Below are positions 14,089 to 22,077 of a stretch of DNA of 24,512 nt, piece after piece. Under the pieces are notes generated by a model. The model ran no database searches, was not told the origin of the DNA, and saw only the letters and a program-made list of their open reading frames with translations. The DNA is from Clostridiales bacterium. Its GTDB lineage: Bacteria > Bacillota > Clostridia > Oscillospirales > Oscillospiraceae. The DNA is taken from positions 1-24,512 of the forward strand of contig JAJBTD010000189.1 of assembly GCA_020861055.1 (NCBI GenBank), written 5' to 3'. The position numbers were made by a program, and so were the translations under genes. Position 1 is the stretch's first letter; every line of letters begins with the position of its first letter.

Positions 14089-15404
14089 TCGAATCGTGGG
14101 GAGATTTCCTGCTGTCCCTGTCCCTCCCGGCGGAGCTGATGGTGGCCGCCGCCCTCTATTTTGCCCGGTGTCCCAGGAGAAACCGCTTTTTCATCCGGCT
14201 CCTGCCGGGCGGGATTCTCGCTCTTCTTCTGCCCATATGGGTGTTGGGCCTGTGGAACGTCCTGCTGCCGGGGGCGTGGCAGAGCCAGATGGCCTATTCC
14301 CTGATCTACTCCTTCGCCGCCTACTTTGCCGTGGCCGGGCTGACGCTTCTGTGCTTCCGGCTCCCCCTGCGGGAGGCCTTTTACGGCGCCACCTGCGCCT
14401 ATCTGACCCAGCACCTGGCCTATTGCTTCCACCGGCTGCTGTTCCCCCAGGCGCTGAACGACACGCTGGACAGCTACAGTCTGGGCTATCTGCTGGTCTA
14501 CGGGCTGGTCTATCTGGTGGCCTATTACGCCTTCGCCCGGCACCTGCTCACCGGCAGGGAATATCTGGTGAAGGGGGCCTACTCCCTGGCCACTACCGTC
14601 AGTGCCCTGTCTGTGGCCCTGGTGCTCAGCGCCGTGGCCCAGGAGCTGCGGACGGTGGACGGGACGCTGTACCCCGTCTGTCTGCTCTACGCCATCGCCT
14701 GCTGCTCCTTCGTACTGTGGATTCAGGTGAACCAGAAGCGGCGGCTGGACGACCAGCGCAGGCTGGACGCCCAGGAGCAGCTCTGGCTCCAGCACAAGGC
14801 CCAGTACGAGATGGCCACGGAGAACGTGGAGCTGATCAACCGCAAGTGCCACGACCTGAAGCACCAGATTGCCGCCCTCCGGAGCATCTCCGACCAGGGC
14901 CAGCGGGACAAGTCCATCCAGGAGCTGGAGCAGTCGGTGATGATCTACGACTCCATGGTGGAGACGGGCAACGGGGTGCTTGACACGGTGCTGACGGAAA
15001 AGAGCCTCCTCTGTGAGCAGCGGGGCATCACCCTGACCTGTGTGGCGGACGGGGCCTGTCTCTCCTTTATGGACGCCGTGGACATCTACGCCCTGTTCGG
15101 CAACGCCCTGGACAACGCCATCGAGGCGGTGAGCGCCCTGGAGGACGAGGAGCTGCGCACCATCGCCGTCACCGTCTTCGCCCGTGCGGACCTGGTCTTT
15201 CTCCAGATGGAGAACTACTACGGCGGCACGCTGAAGGGAGAGGGCGCTCTGCCGGAGACCACCAAGGCACAGGAGCCGGGGTATCACGGCTTCGGGCTCA
15301 AGAGCATCCGCTACACGGCGGAGAAGTACGGGGGCTTTCTCACCGTCCAGACCGAGGACAACATCTTTCTCCTTCGGGTGACCATCCCCCGGTATCAGTC
15401 ATAA
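14085..15404 (+). CDS. GHKL-type sensor histidine kinase (AgrC-like), partner of the LytTR regulator
   Basis: GTG start at 14085, preceded by GGGAGG (14070-14075) and overlapping the regulator stop by 4 bp, gives 439 aa. The open frame extends far upstream only as a shadow of the regulator gene. The N-terminal half (about 1-220) is a polytopic membrane sensor with roughly six hydrophobic helices and no large extracellular domain. Next are a coiled linker, the phospho-accepting His256 in KCHDLKHQ, the N-box GNALDNAIEA (Asn340) and the G-box HGFGLKSI, a compact GHKL ATPase. Kinases of this class often sense peptides or small membrane-active signals. No signal peptide gene is seen nearby, so the ligand is unknown. 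Confidence 0.93.
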   Translation: MIESWGDFLLSLSLPAELMVAAALYFARCPRRNRFFIRLLPGGILALLLPIWVLGLWNVLLPGAWQSQMAYSLIYSFAAYFAVAGLTLLCFRLPLREAFYGATCAYLTQHLAYCFHRLLFPQALNDTLDSYSLGYLLVYGLVYLVAYYAFARHLLTGREYLVKGAYSLATTVSALSVALVLSAVAQELRTVDGTLYPVCLLYAIACCSFVLWIQVNQKRRLDDQRRLDAQEQLWLQHKAQYEMATENVELINRKCHDLKHQIAALRSISDQGQRDKSIQELEQSVMIYDSMVETGNGVLDTVLTEKSLLCEQRGITLTCVADGACLSFMDAVDIYALFGNALDNAIEAVSALEDEELRTIAVTVFARADLVFLQMENYYGGTLKGEGALPETTKAQEPGYHGFGLKSIRYTAEKYGGFLTVQTEDNIFLLRVTIPRYQS

Positions 15405-15440
15405 TAGACAATCCTATCAGAGATGTCTTTTCTGTAAGTG

Positions 15441-15476
15441 GCGCAAGTTACGTCAAAAAACGCGCAAACTGGGTCA
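15441..15476 (+). promoter_or_regulatory. Direct repeats upstream of the GH3 gene, candidate LytTR operator
   Basis: GCGCAA, five bases, GTCA occurs at 15441-15455 and again at 15462-15476, exactly 21 bp apart. This is the spacing of the paired sites of LytTR regulators. The second copy ends six bases before the expected -35 position of the GH3 promoter, as for an activator site. Assignment to the adjacent regulator is inferred from spacing and position. Confidence 0.6.
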
Positions 15477-15502
15477 GCCTTCCTCCTTTTTCCGTCTCTC
15501 TG

Positions 15503-15511
15503 TGCTATGCT
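15503..15511 (+). promoter_or_regulatory. Extended -10 of the GH3 promoter
   Basis: TGC followed by TATGCT (15506-15511). The -35 position (about 15483-15488) does not match consensus, which suggests dependence on an activator. A 7-bp palindrome around one base (15524-15538) lies just after the predicted start and could be an operator or leader hairpin. Confidence 0.5.
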
Positions 15512-15556
15512 GAGGGTAGCAAGCCAGAGAATCTCTGGAAAAAGGAGGAAAATTTT

Positions 15557-18361
15557 ATGAAAGAAACCGCCCAAGGCGGCGTCCGCCGCCCCGGAAGGTT
15601 GCCCTTCGTACTGATGTGCATCCTTCTGATCATCCTGATCGTGCTGAATGCAGCGCTGATCACCCTGGTCCCCCAGTATTTTGACACCATCAACTCTCTT
15701 CTGGCCCCCGCCGCCGACGAGGAGGCCACCGCCGTAGCCGCCCAGGCCTCCAAGGACATGACCCAGGAGATCGAGAGCGAGGGCATCGTGCTGCTGGAGA
15801 ACAACGACAGCACCCTGCCTCTGTCCTCCGGCACCGCCGTCAACCTGTTCGGCTATGGCTCCCGTGACACCGTGTACGGCGGCTCCGGCTCCGGCTCCGG
15901 CGACAGCACCAACAACGTGACTCTGGCCGAGGGCCTGGAGAACGCCGGGCTTACCGTCAACCAGGAGCTGGTGGACTTCTACGACGAGCATTATGTGGAG
16001 CGCACCGGCGTGGGCTACACCGGCAACAACTTCGACATCAACGAGCCGTCTGTGGACGAGTACTCCGACGAGCTGCTGGAGAACGCCAAGGCCTATTCCA
16101 GCGTGGCCGTGTTCGTCATCTCCCGTCTGGGCGGCGAGGGCGCAGACCTGCCCATGGACATGGACCCCGACAAGGTCACCGAGATCGTGGCCTCCGGCGC
16201 GCTGACCGAGCAGACGGTCAGCGGCGGCGACGCGGGCAAGCACTACCTGGAGCTTCAGCAGGTGGAGATCGACGTGCTGGACATGATCAAGGAGAACTTT
16301 GACACCGTCATCGTCCTGGTCAACTCCACCAACGCCATGGAGCTGGGCTGGCTGGAGGAGGACGGCATCGACGCCGCTCTCTGGATCGGCTGCCTGGGCT
16401 CCACCGGCGCCAACGCCGTGGGCGAGGTGCTGGCGGGCATTGTGAACCCCTCCGGCCGCACCTCCGACACCTTCGCCTATGAGGTGGAGAGCGCCCCCAG
16501 CTACTACAGCCTGGGCGACTACGACTACACCAATATTGAGTGGACGAACACCAGTCCCATCGCCGCCAGCTCAGATCCGGACAACTACCACTATGTGGAC
16601 TACATCGAGGGCATCTATGTGGGCTACCGCTACTATGAGACGGCGGCGGCGGACGGCTTCATCGACTACGACGCCACCGTCCAGTACCCCTTCGGCTACG
16701 GCCTGAGCTACACCAGCTTTGAGCAGGAGATCACCAACTTCACCGACGACGGCACCACCATCACCGTGGATGTCACCGTCACCAACACCGGCTCTGTGGC
16801 GGGCAAGGACGTGGTCCAGATCTATTACACCGCCCCCTACACCGTGGGCGGCATTGAGAAGAGCGAGGTCGTCCTGGCGGACTTCGACAAGACGGAGACC
16901 CTGGAGCCTGGCGCAAGCGAGACGATCACCATCAGCTTCCTCTATGAGGACATGGCTTCCTATGACTACTCCGGCATCAAGGCCCAGGGCGGCGCTTACG
17001 TCCTGGAGGCCGGTGAGTATGAGATCAAGCTCATGAACAACTCCCACGACCTCATCGACAGCCGCACCGTCACCGTGGACGCCGACGTCATCTACAACGA
17101 CGAGAACGACGGCGCCCGCTCCACCGACAGCATCGCCGCCGTCAACCAGTTCGACGACGTCAGCTTCGGCGAGTGTACCACCTACCTGACCCGGGCCGAC
17201 TGGGAGGGCACCTTCCCCACCGAGCGGGTCGCCTTCAGCCGGGAGGCCTCTGAGTCCACCCTGGCCGTCATCAACGACACCTCCATCCCCACCGACGACA
17301 GCGCCGAGGCCATCGTGGTGGCCGACCACGGCCTGACCCTGGCAGACGTGGCCGGGCTGGACTATGACGACCCCCTGTGGGATGAGCTGCTGGAGCAGGT
17401 CTCCGTGGACGAGATGGTGAACCTGGTCTCCAACGGCGGCTGGGCCACCCAGTCTGTAGCCTCTGTAGGCAAGTCCGCCTATGTGGAGGTGGACGGCCCC
17501 AACGGCATCAACAACATTATGGCTGGCACCACCGGCACCCAGTACTGCGCCCAGTCCGTCCTGGCCTGCACCTGGAACACCGACCTGGCCTATGAGATGG
17601 GCGTGACCTTCGCCCAGGAGGCCATCGCCATGGAGGTGGCCGCCCTGTACGCCCCCGCCATGAACATCCACCGCTCCCCCTTCTCCGGCCGGAACTATGA
17701 GTACTACTCCGAGGACGGCGTCCACTCCGGCAAGATGGCCGCCGCCGAGGTGCAGGGCATCCAGTCCCAGGGCGTGACCACCTACTGCAAGCACTTCGCC
17801 GTCAACGACCAGGAGTCCAACCGGGATTCCGGCGGTCTGCTGACCTGGGTCAACGAGCAGGCCATGCGGGAGATCTACCTGAAGGCCTTCGAGATCGCCG
17901 TGAAAGAGGGCGGCACCCGGGGCATCATGTCCTCCTTCAACCGGATCGGCGCCACCTGCGCCGCCGAGAGCTCCGCACTGCTCAACACCGTCCTCCGGGA
18001 CGAGTGGGGCTTTGAGGGCACCGTCATCACCGACTGCATCCTCCAGCTCTCCTATGTGAACATCGACCGGGCCATCGCCTCCGGCAATGACATGATCCTG
18101 TCCCTGGCCAACATCCAGTCCCCCACCGAGGCCCTGACCGGCACCAACTCCGGACAGCAGGCCCTCCGCACCGCCACCCACAACATCCTCTACACCGCCG
18201 CCAACAGCGTGGGTGAGGAGGTCAGCGCCACCCCCGTGGCCTACTGGCTGTACATCACCGTGGGCGTGGTAGACGTGGCCCTGGTGGCCCTGTGCGTCCT
18301 CTACTTCGTCCGCCGCCACGGCAAGATGAAAAAGTGGAAGGCCGAGAACGCCGCCAAGTAA
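15557..18361 (+). CDS. Membrane-anchored glycoside hydrolase family 3 enzyme with permuted domains
   Basis: A 934-aa protein, start set by AAAGGAGG 8 nt upstream. Order: N-terminal membrane helix (about 15-38); GH3 C-terminal alpha/beta domain first (from ESEGIVLLENNDSTLPL, about 70-370); fibronectin-III-like domain (from FGYGLSYTSFEQEI, about 375-520); linker; then the (beta/alpha)8 GH3 N domain (about 610-880) with the KHFAVNDQE motif and nucleophile Asp826 in GTVITDC; and a second membrane helix (about 895-918) with basic tail RRHGKMKKWK. Permuted GH3 enzymes are known in Clostridia, for example Ruminococcus beta-glucosidases. An anchor at both ends is unusual for a glycosidase and would put the catalytic domains outside the cell. 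The substrate (beta-glucoside, beta-xyloside or wall glycan) cannot be told. It follows the LytTR/GHKL pair and has its own promoter. Confidence 0.9.
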   Translation: MKETAQGGVRRPGRLPFVLMCILLIILIVLNAALITLVPQYFDTINSLLAPAADEEATAVAAQASKDMTQEIESEGIVLLENNDSTLPLSSGTAVNLFGYGSRDTVYGGSGSGSGDSTNNVTLAEGLENAGLTVNQELVDFYDEHYVERTGVGYTGNNFDINEPSVDEYSDELLENAKAYSSVAVFVISRLGGEGADLPMDMDPDKVTEIVASGALTEQTVSGGDAGKHYLELQQVEIDVLDMIKENFDTVIVLVNSTNAMELGWLEEDGIDAALWIGCLGSTGANAVGEVLAGIVNPSGRTSDTFAYEVESAPSYYSLGDYDYTNIEWTNTSPIAASSDPDNYHYVDYIEGIYVGYRYYETAAADGFIDYDATVQYPFGYGLSYTSFEQEITNFTDDGTTITVDVTVTNTGSVAGKDVVQIYYTAPYTVGGIEKSEVVLADFDKTETLEPGASETITISFLYEDMASYDYSGIKAQGGAYVLEAGEYEIKLMNNSHDLIDSRTVTVDADVIYNDENDGARSTDSIAAVNQFDDVSFGECTTYLTRADWEGTFPTERVAFSREASESTLAVINDTSIPTDDSAEAIVVADHGLTLADVAGLDYDDPLWDELLEQVSVDEMVNLVSNGGWATQSVASVGKSAYVEVDGPNGINNIMAGTTGTQYCAQSVLACTWNTDLAYEMGVTFAQEAIAMEVAALYAPAMNIHRSPFSGRNYEYYSEDGVHSGKMAAAEVQGIQSQGVTTYCKHFAVNDQESNRDSGGLLTWVNEQAMREIYLKAFEIAVKEGGTRGIMSSFNRIGATCAAESSALLNTVLRDEWGFEGTVITDCILQLSYVNIDRAIASGNDMILSLANIQSPTEALTGTNSGQQALRTATHNILYTAANSVGEEVSATPVAYWLYITVGVVDVALVALCVLYFVRRHGKMKKWKAENAAK

Positions 18362-18391
18362 AGACAACCTCTGCTTCCCTAAGCAAAAAGG

Positions 18392-18421
18392 CCCCTCCGG
18401 GAGAGAAATCTCCCGGAGGGG
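18392..18421. terminator. Strong stem-loop terminator, probably bidirectional
   Basis: A perfect 13-bp stem (18392-18404 with 18409-18421) closes on GAAA. On the minus strand it is followed by GCC and TTTTT, a textbook intrinsic terminator for leftward transcripts. On the plus strand it lies 31 bp after the GH3 stop but has only a weak U-run. It probably ends GH3 transcription and certainly looks fit to stop transcription from the right. Confidence 0.8.
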
Positions 18422-18492
18422 TCGTCGTCTGTGCAGTCAGTGTCCCGGCAGATACTTCCGCCGGTCAGTGCCGGGGACCCTGCTGCTATGTA

Positions 18493-18642
18493 CTATCTCC
18501 ATCCCTGCCTTTTAGCTAGTTCCAACATGGCAAAGCAAGCTCTCTGCCACGGCTCCAATGTCGTCTGTGACGGGTCGCCCTCCCGGATACGAAGTGTCCG
18601 TCGGATCTCTTTCGGAATGACCACACGGCCCAGGTCGTCCCA
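18493..18642 (-). pseudogene. SpoVT/AbrB-like regulator fragment at the mobile-element boundary
   Basis: Reading the minus strand from 18639, codons give DDLGRVVIPKEIRRTLRIRE followed by GDP. This is the swapped-hairpin DNA-binding core of SpoVT-type AbrB-family regulators, which normally follows an MKxTGIVRRI start. The start is absent: an in-frame stop (18645-18643) sits two codons before the first Asp, exactly where sequence changes to the AT-rich recombinase end. After GDP the match to SpoVT ends and the frame closes within about 25 codons, so the gene is also broken downstream. The best reading is a host gene cut by integration of the element to the right, with the rest decayed. The segment between 18362 and 18492 holds only the terminator. 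Confidence 0.65.
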
Positions 18643-18653
18643 TTATGTCAAGC

Positions 18654-18725
18654 AAGAGAAAAAATTTTTACGGAAAACCGAAAAACGTTGAAATTGCAAG
18701 CATTTCTCGCTTTTCGGGTTTTCCG
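18654..18725 (-). terminator. Terminator-like hairpin at the end of the recombinase operon
   Basis: The sequences at 18671-18687 and 18708-18725 pair with one bulge and one mismatch (CGGAAAACC/GGTTTTCCG core). On the minus strand they are followed by TAAAAATTTTTTC. This fits an intrinsic terminator about 85 bp after the stop of the last recombinase. Confidence 0.6.
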
Positions 18726-18732
18726 TTGATTC

Positions 18733-18768
18733 ACACAATGGGTGGCCGATTTTGGCGACCCATTGTGT
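18733..18768. repeat. 15-bp inverted repeat near the element end
   Basis: Arms 18733-18747 and 18754-18768 (ACACAATGGGT core) match at 14 of 15 positions around a 6-nt AT-rich loop. There is no U-run, so it is less likely a terminator. A recombinase or regulator binding site at the end of the element, or mRNA 3' protection, are alternatives. Confidence 0.6.
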
Positions 18769-18808
18769 AATTATAGAGACATCCGGGAAATTACCCCATT
18801 TTCGGCAC

Positions 18809-20365
18809 CTAAGCCGACGCAAACAGGTCATCAAACTTCCAGACGATTTCGATGTGGCTACTGTCGATCACATCGACTCTCTCCACTGCATCATACATCG
18901 AATTTCTGAGCGTCTCATCGTCCAGCGAACCAGTACGCAAGGCGATTGAGCGCTCTTTTTCTGACTGTTCCTGCTCCTTCAAATAGGCGCTGTATTCTTC
19001 TTCTACCTGTCGGAGTTCTTCCTTTGCCTCTGCCAGACGCTCATCCCGTCTGGCTCTCTGCGCAATAAATTCTTCTCTGGTGATTCTTCCCTCGCGGTAA
19101 TCCAGATAACTTTTTACCCTGTCGGAATCACTGGTATTTAACTCTTGAGAAAGAACACGCTGCCGTTCCCTCAGTTGCATCCCTCTGTTTACAGAGGACT
19201 GAGCCTTTTTTCTCGCATCCACTTCCATGATAGAGATTTGTGCCTTGAGAGACTCCCGGATGACTTCTTCCAGGTCAGACTTGTCCCAGCGCACCTGTTT
19301 ACATAGCTCTGCACTGTCATCCCAATAGGCTGTCACGCAGTAGAAGTGCAGATCATTCCCGAAGGTACGGCGCAGCTTGCGCCCACAGTGAGCGCAGTAG
19401 AAGGGATAGGCATCCTCCTTCGGTTTTCTTTTGGAGGGAGTCACCTTGCGGAGCATGGCACGGGCCGCATCGTATTCTTCCTGCGTCACGATGGCCTCAT
19501 GCGCATTTTCATGGATATACCATTCCTCCTCCGGCACCCGGCGCTGTGCGCTGTCTCTGATTTTACGGCTTTCACGGGTATGATTGACCATACAGCCGGT
19601 GTATTTCCGGTTGCCCAAGATTTCCAGCACCTTGTAATGCGTCCAGACTGCTTTTTTCACAGGCGTATTGCTACGCTTTACACCGCTGTACTCCAGTGGT
19701 GTGAGAACGCCAGTGGCGTTCAAATCTCTGGCCACCTGACTGGTGGATTTCCCGGCAATGACATCCAGAAAAATCTTCCTGACCACTGGGGCTGTCTCCG
19801 GGTCAATGACCATCTGGTGCTTTTTCCCCGGCTCTGTCTTGTATCCATACGGACAGCAACTGACGTACCCGTCTTTTTTCTGCTTGATGCGCATGGCACT
19901 CTTTACTTTCTTTGAGAGGTCTTTGCTGTAATAGTCATACACAAGGTTTTTGAACGCCACATCCATACCTGGGGTATTGCCCAGGTAATTTTCGCTGTCA
20001 TAGTGGTCATTGACCGAAATCATCCGAACACCGAGGAACGGAAAAATGTGTTCCAGATAGTCGCCCACCTCCAGATAATCACGACCAAACCGAGAGAGGT
20101 CTTTGACAATTACGATTTGAATCTGTCCCGCTCGAACGAGGTCGATCATCTTCTGAAAGTCTGGCCGGTCAAAGTTGGTGCCGGAAAAACCGTCATCGCA
20201 AAATTCCATCCTCGGAAGCCCGGAAAGATAGGGATTCTGTGCGATATGGTTCAAAATCAGATGCCGTTGGGCGACAATACTGTTGCTGTCATCCTTTGCA
20301 GTGTTGGTTTTCTTGTCCACATCTTCCTGGGACAGACGAAGATACATTGCAATTTGCTTTTTCAT
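18809..20365 (-). CDS. Large serine recombinase, third of triplet
   Basis: A 518-aa site-specific integrase-type recombinase. The resolvase catalytic domain (about 1-160) has nucleophile Ser12 (YLRLSQED), FCDDGFSGTNFDRPDF and IVKDLSRFGRDYLE. The recombinase domain follows (DGYVSCCPYGY onward, about 165-270), then a zinc ribbon starting YCAHCGRKLRR and a long charged coiled coil (about 390-470). It overlaps the second recombinase by 4 bp (20362-20365), so all three are translated as one unit. It lies nearest the proposed attachment site at about 18640. The length is typical for TnpX/Tn4451-like and ICE-encoded large serine recombinases. Confidence 0.95.
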   Translation of the reverse strand: MKKQIAMYLRLSQEDVDKKTNTAKDDSNSIVAQRHLILNHIAQNPYLSGLPRMEFCDDGFSGTNFDRPDFQKMIDLVRAGQIQIVIVKDLSRFGRDYLEVGDYLEHIFPFLGVRMISVNDHYDSENYLGNTPGMDVAFKNLVYDYYSKDLSKKVKSAMRIKQKKDGYVSCCPYGYKTEPGKKHQMVIDPETAPVVRKIFLDVIAGKSTSQVARDLNATGVLTPLEYSGVKRSNTPVKKAVWTHYKVLEILGNRKYTGCMVNHTRESRKIRDSAQRRVPEEEWYIHENAHEAIVTQEEYDAARAMLRKVTPSKRKPKEDAYPFYCAHCGRKLRRTFGNDLHFYCVTAYWDDSAELCKQVRWDKSDLEEVIRESLKAQISIMEVDARKKAQSSVNRGMQLRERQRVLSQELNTSDSDRVKSYLDYREGRITREEFIAQRARRDERLAEAKEELRQVEEEYSAYLKEQEQSEKERSIALRTGSLDDETLRNSMYDAVERVDVIDSSHIEIVWKFDDLFASA

Positions 20366-22077
20366 GCGCAGGCGACCTCCTTTCTGAGCGCTTCGACTTC
20401 ATTGTAGATGGCTTTGAACTCATCCATGTGGTTGAAGGTGATATGCAGAGAATTGTCTGCGTCCAGCTGCATGGATTCAATCATAGCCTCCACCAGTTCC
20501 GCTGTGACCTCCTGGGCCTCATAATACTGCTTCGCCAGTTCACTCCAGCGCTGTTCGCCGGTGATTTGCTCCTGGGTCTGCACTCTGGTTCCCATCAATT
20601 CCGCCAACTGGTTCTCCAACTGGCAGATGTCCCCGTTCAGAACCTCACGAGCCTGTGCGTAGTCCTCATCGTTCAGAAGTCCTTCCCGAAGGTCACGATA
20701 CAGGCCGCTGAACAGCGCTTTCTTATGGTCGATCTTATTTTTCAAACTCCTGATTTCGGATACTTTGACAGTTTTCTTTGCCGCAGCCTGTTTCTTTTCC
20801 AATAGTCTGTGAAGGGTCTCCTGCATATCCAGGAACAGCTCAAGCTGTGCCCTGATTGCTGACAATACCGCTTCATCTAAATCGGCCTTGCGAATCCTTT
20901 TGGGGTTGCAGGCTCTGCGTCCGTGTTCCTCATAGGATGGACACTTGAAGGTAAAGTATGCCTTGTCCTTCTTCGTACTGATGGAGCGTACCAGCTTCAT
21001 GACCGCTCCACAATCTGCACAGGTGAACTTTTTCCCGTAAAGGTTTTTCTCTTTTGGCAGATAGTCATACTTGTTCTGATTGCCTTTTGCGGATGCGGCG
21101 GCAGCACGGTTGATCTCCTGCACTCTGTCAAAGAGAGCCTGCTCAATAATCGGTTCATGCGTATTTTCTACGACAATCCAGTCCTGCTCCTCTGTACGAG
21201 TCAAAGGAATGCCAGCATAGAGACACTGCGTATTTTTTCGCTGCGCCAGATGCCCCAGATAAGTTATATCCCTCAAAATCTCTGTCACCATATGCTTGTT
21301 CCAGAGGATTTTACGGGGCTTTTGATTGTTGTTTGTGACAATACCACGGTCTGCTTTGTATTGCCCAGGCGAGGGGATACCCATATCGTTGAGCTTTTTA
21401 TTGATGCCCATATAGCTCATGCCTTCGCTGCGCCACTCATAAATCATCCTGACAACGGGGGCTGTGTCCTGGTTGATAACAAGGCGGTTCTTATTCTGCG
21501 GGTCTTTGATATATCCGTACTTTTCCCAGGAGCCGATATATTCCCCATTTTCCATCTTGCTCCGCAGCACTGAGGACACCTTACGGGAAATGTCTTTTGC
21601 ATAGTAATCGTTAATAATGTTGGAAAGGGAAACCGACAGCTGACCGTTGGCCTCCGCCGTCTCTGTGTCAAACCCATCGTTGACAGCGATAAAGCGGATG
21701 CCGAAAAACGGGCAAATCTTTTCCAGAAATTCGCCGGTCTCAATGTAATTTCTCCCCAACCGGGACAGGTCTTTCACCAAAATGCAGTTGACATCCCCGC
21801 TGCGGACCCATTCCATCAGGCGCTGCCATTCCGGTCTGTTGAAATCCGTTCCAGTAAAACCGTTGTCAGCAAACACGCCGACCAGGTGGAGGAAGGGACG
21901 GTCATCAATATATTTTTCCAGCAGAGCAATCTGATTCTCGATGGAATCAGAATCGCTCAGATTGTCCTCACGGGAAAGGCGGGCATAAATGGCTGTCTTG
22001 TACACCTTTGCTCCCGCTTCCTGCGAGGTAATCTGCACAACTGACCCCATATTTTTTCTTGATCTTCGTGCCATCAT
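20362..22077 (-). CDS. Large serine recombinase, second of triplet
   Basis: A 571-aa protein with a 25-residue N-terminal extension, then the catalytic domain with Ser35 (YARLSREDNLSDSDSIENQ), FADNGFTGTDFNRPEW and ILVKDLSRLGRNYIE. The recombinase domain (about 190-310), the zinc ribbon FTCADCGAVMKLV with later Cys residues (FKCPSYEEHGRRAC), and a coiled coil (about 420-510) follow. AAGGAGGTGGG directly precedes the ATG, which overlaps the stop of the first recombinase (22074-22077). All catalytic signatures look intact. It is clearly diverged from its two neighbours, so the triplet is not a recent duplication. Confidence 0.95.
   Translation of the reverse strand: MMARRSRKNMGSVVQITSQEAGAKVYKTAIYARLSREDNLSDSDSIENQIALLEKYIDDRPFLHLVGVFADNGFTGTDFNRPEWQRLMEWVRSGDVNCILVKDLSRLGRNYIETGEFLEKICPFFGIRFIAVNDGFDTETAEANGQLSVSLSNIINDYYAKDISRKVSSVLRSKMENGEYIGSWEKYGYIKDPQNKNRLVINQDTAPVVRMIYEWRSEGMSYMGINKKLNDMGIPSPGQYKADRGIVTNNNQKPRKILWNKHMVTEILRDITYLGHLAQRKNTQCLYAGIPLTRTEEQDWIVVENTHEPIIEQALFDRVQEINRAAAASAKGNQNKYDYLPKEKNLYGKKFTCADCGAVMKLVRSISTKKDKAYFTFKCPSYEEHGRRACNPKRIRKADLDEAVLSAIRAQLELFLDMQETLHRLLEKKQAAAKKTVKVSEIRSLKNKIDHKKALFSGLYRDLREGLLNDEDYAQAREVLNGDICQLENQLAELMGTRVQTQEQITGEQRWSELAKQYYEAQEVTAELVEAMIESMQLDADNSLHITFNHMDEFKAIYNEVEALRKEVACA

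Noticed and set aside
16571..18367. 598-codon open frame antisense to the GH3 gene
   Set aside because: Gly/Val/His-rich sequence from the opposite strand of a GC-rich gene; the GH3 motifs on the plus strand are unambiguous.
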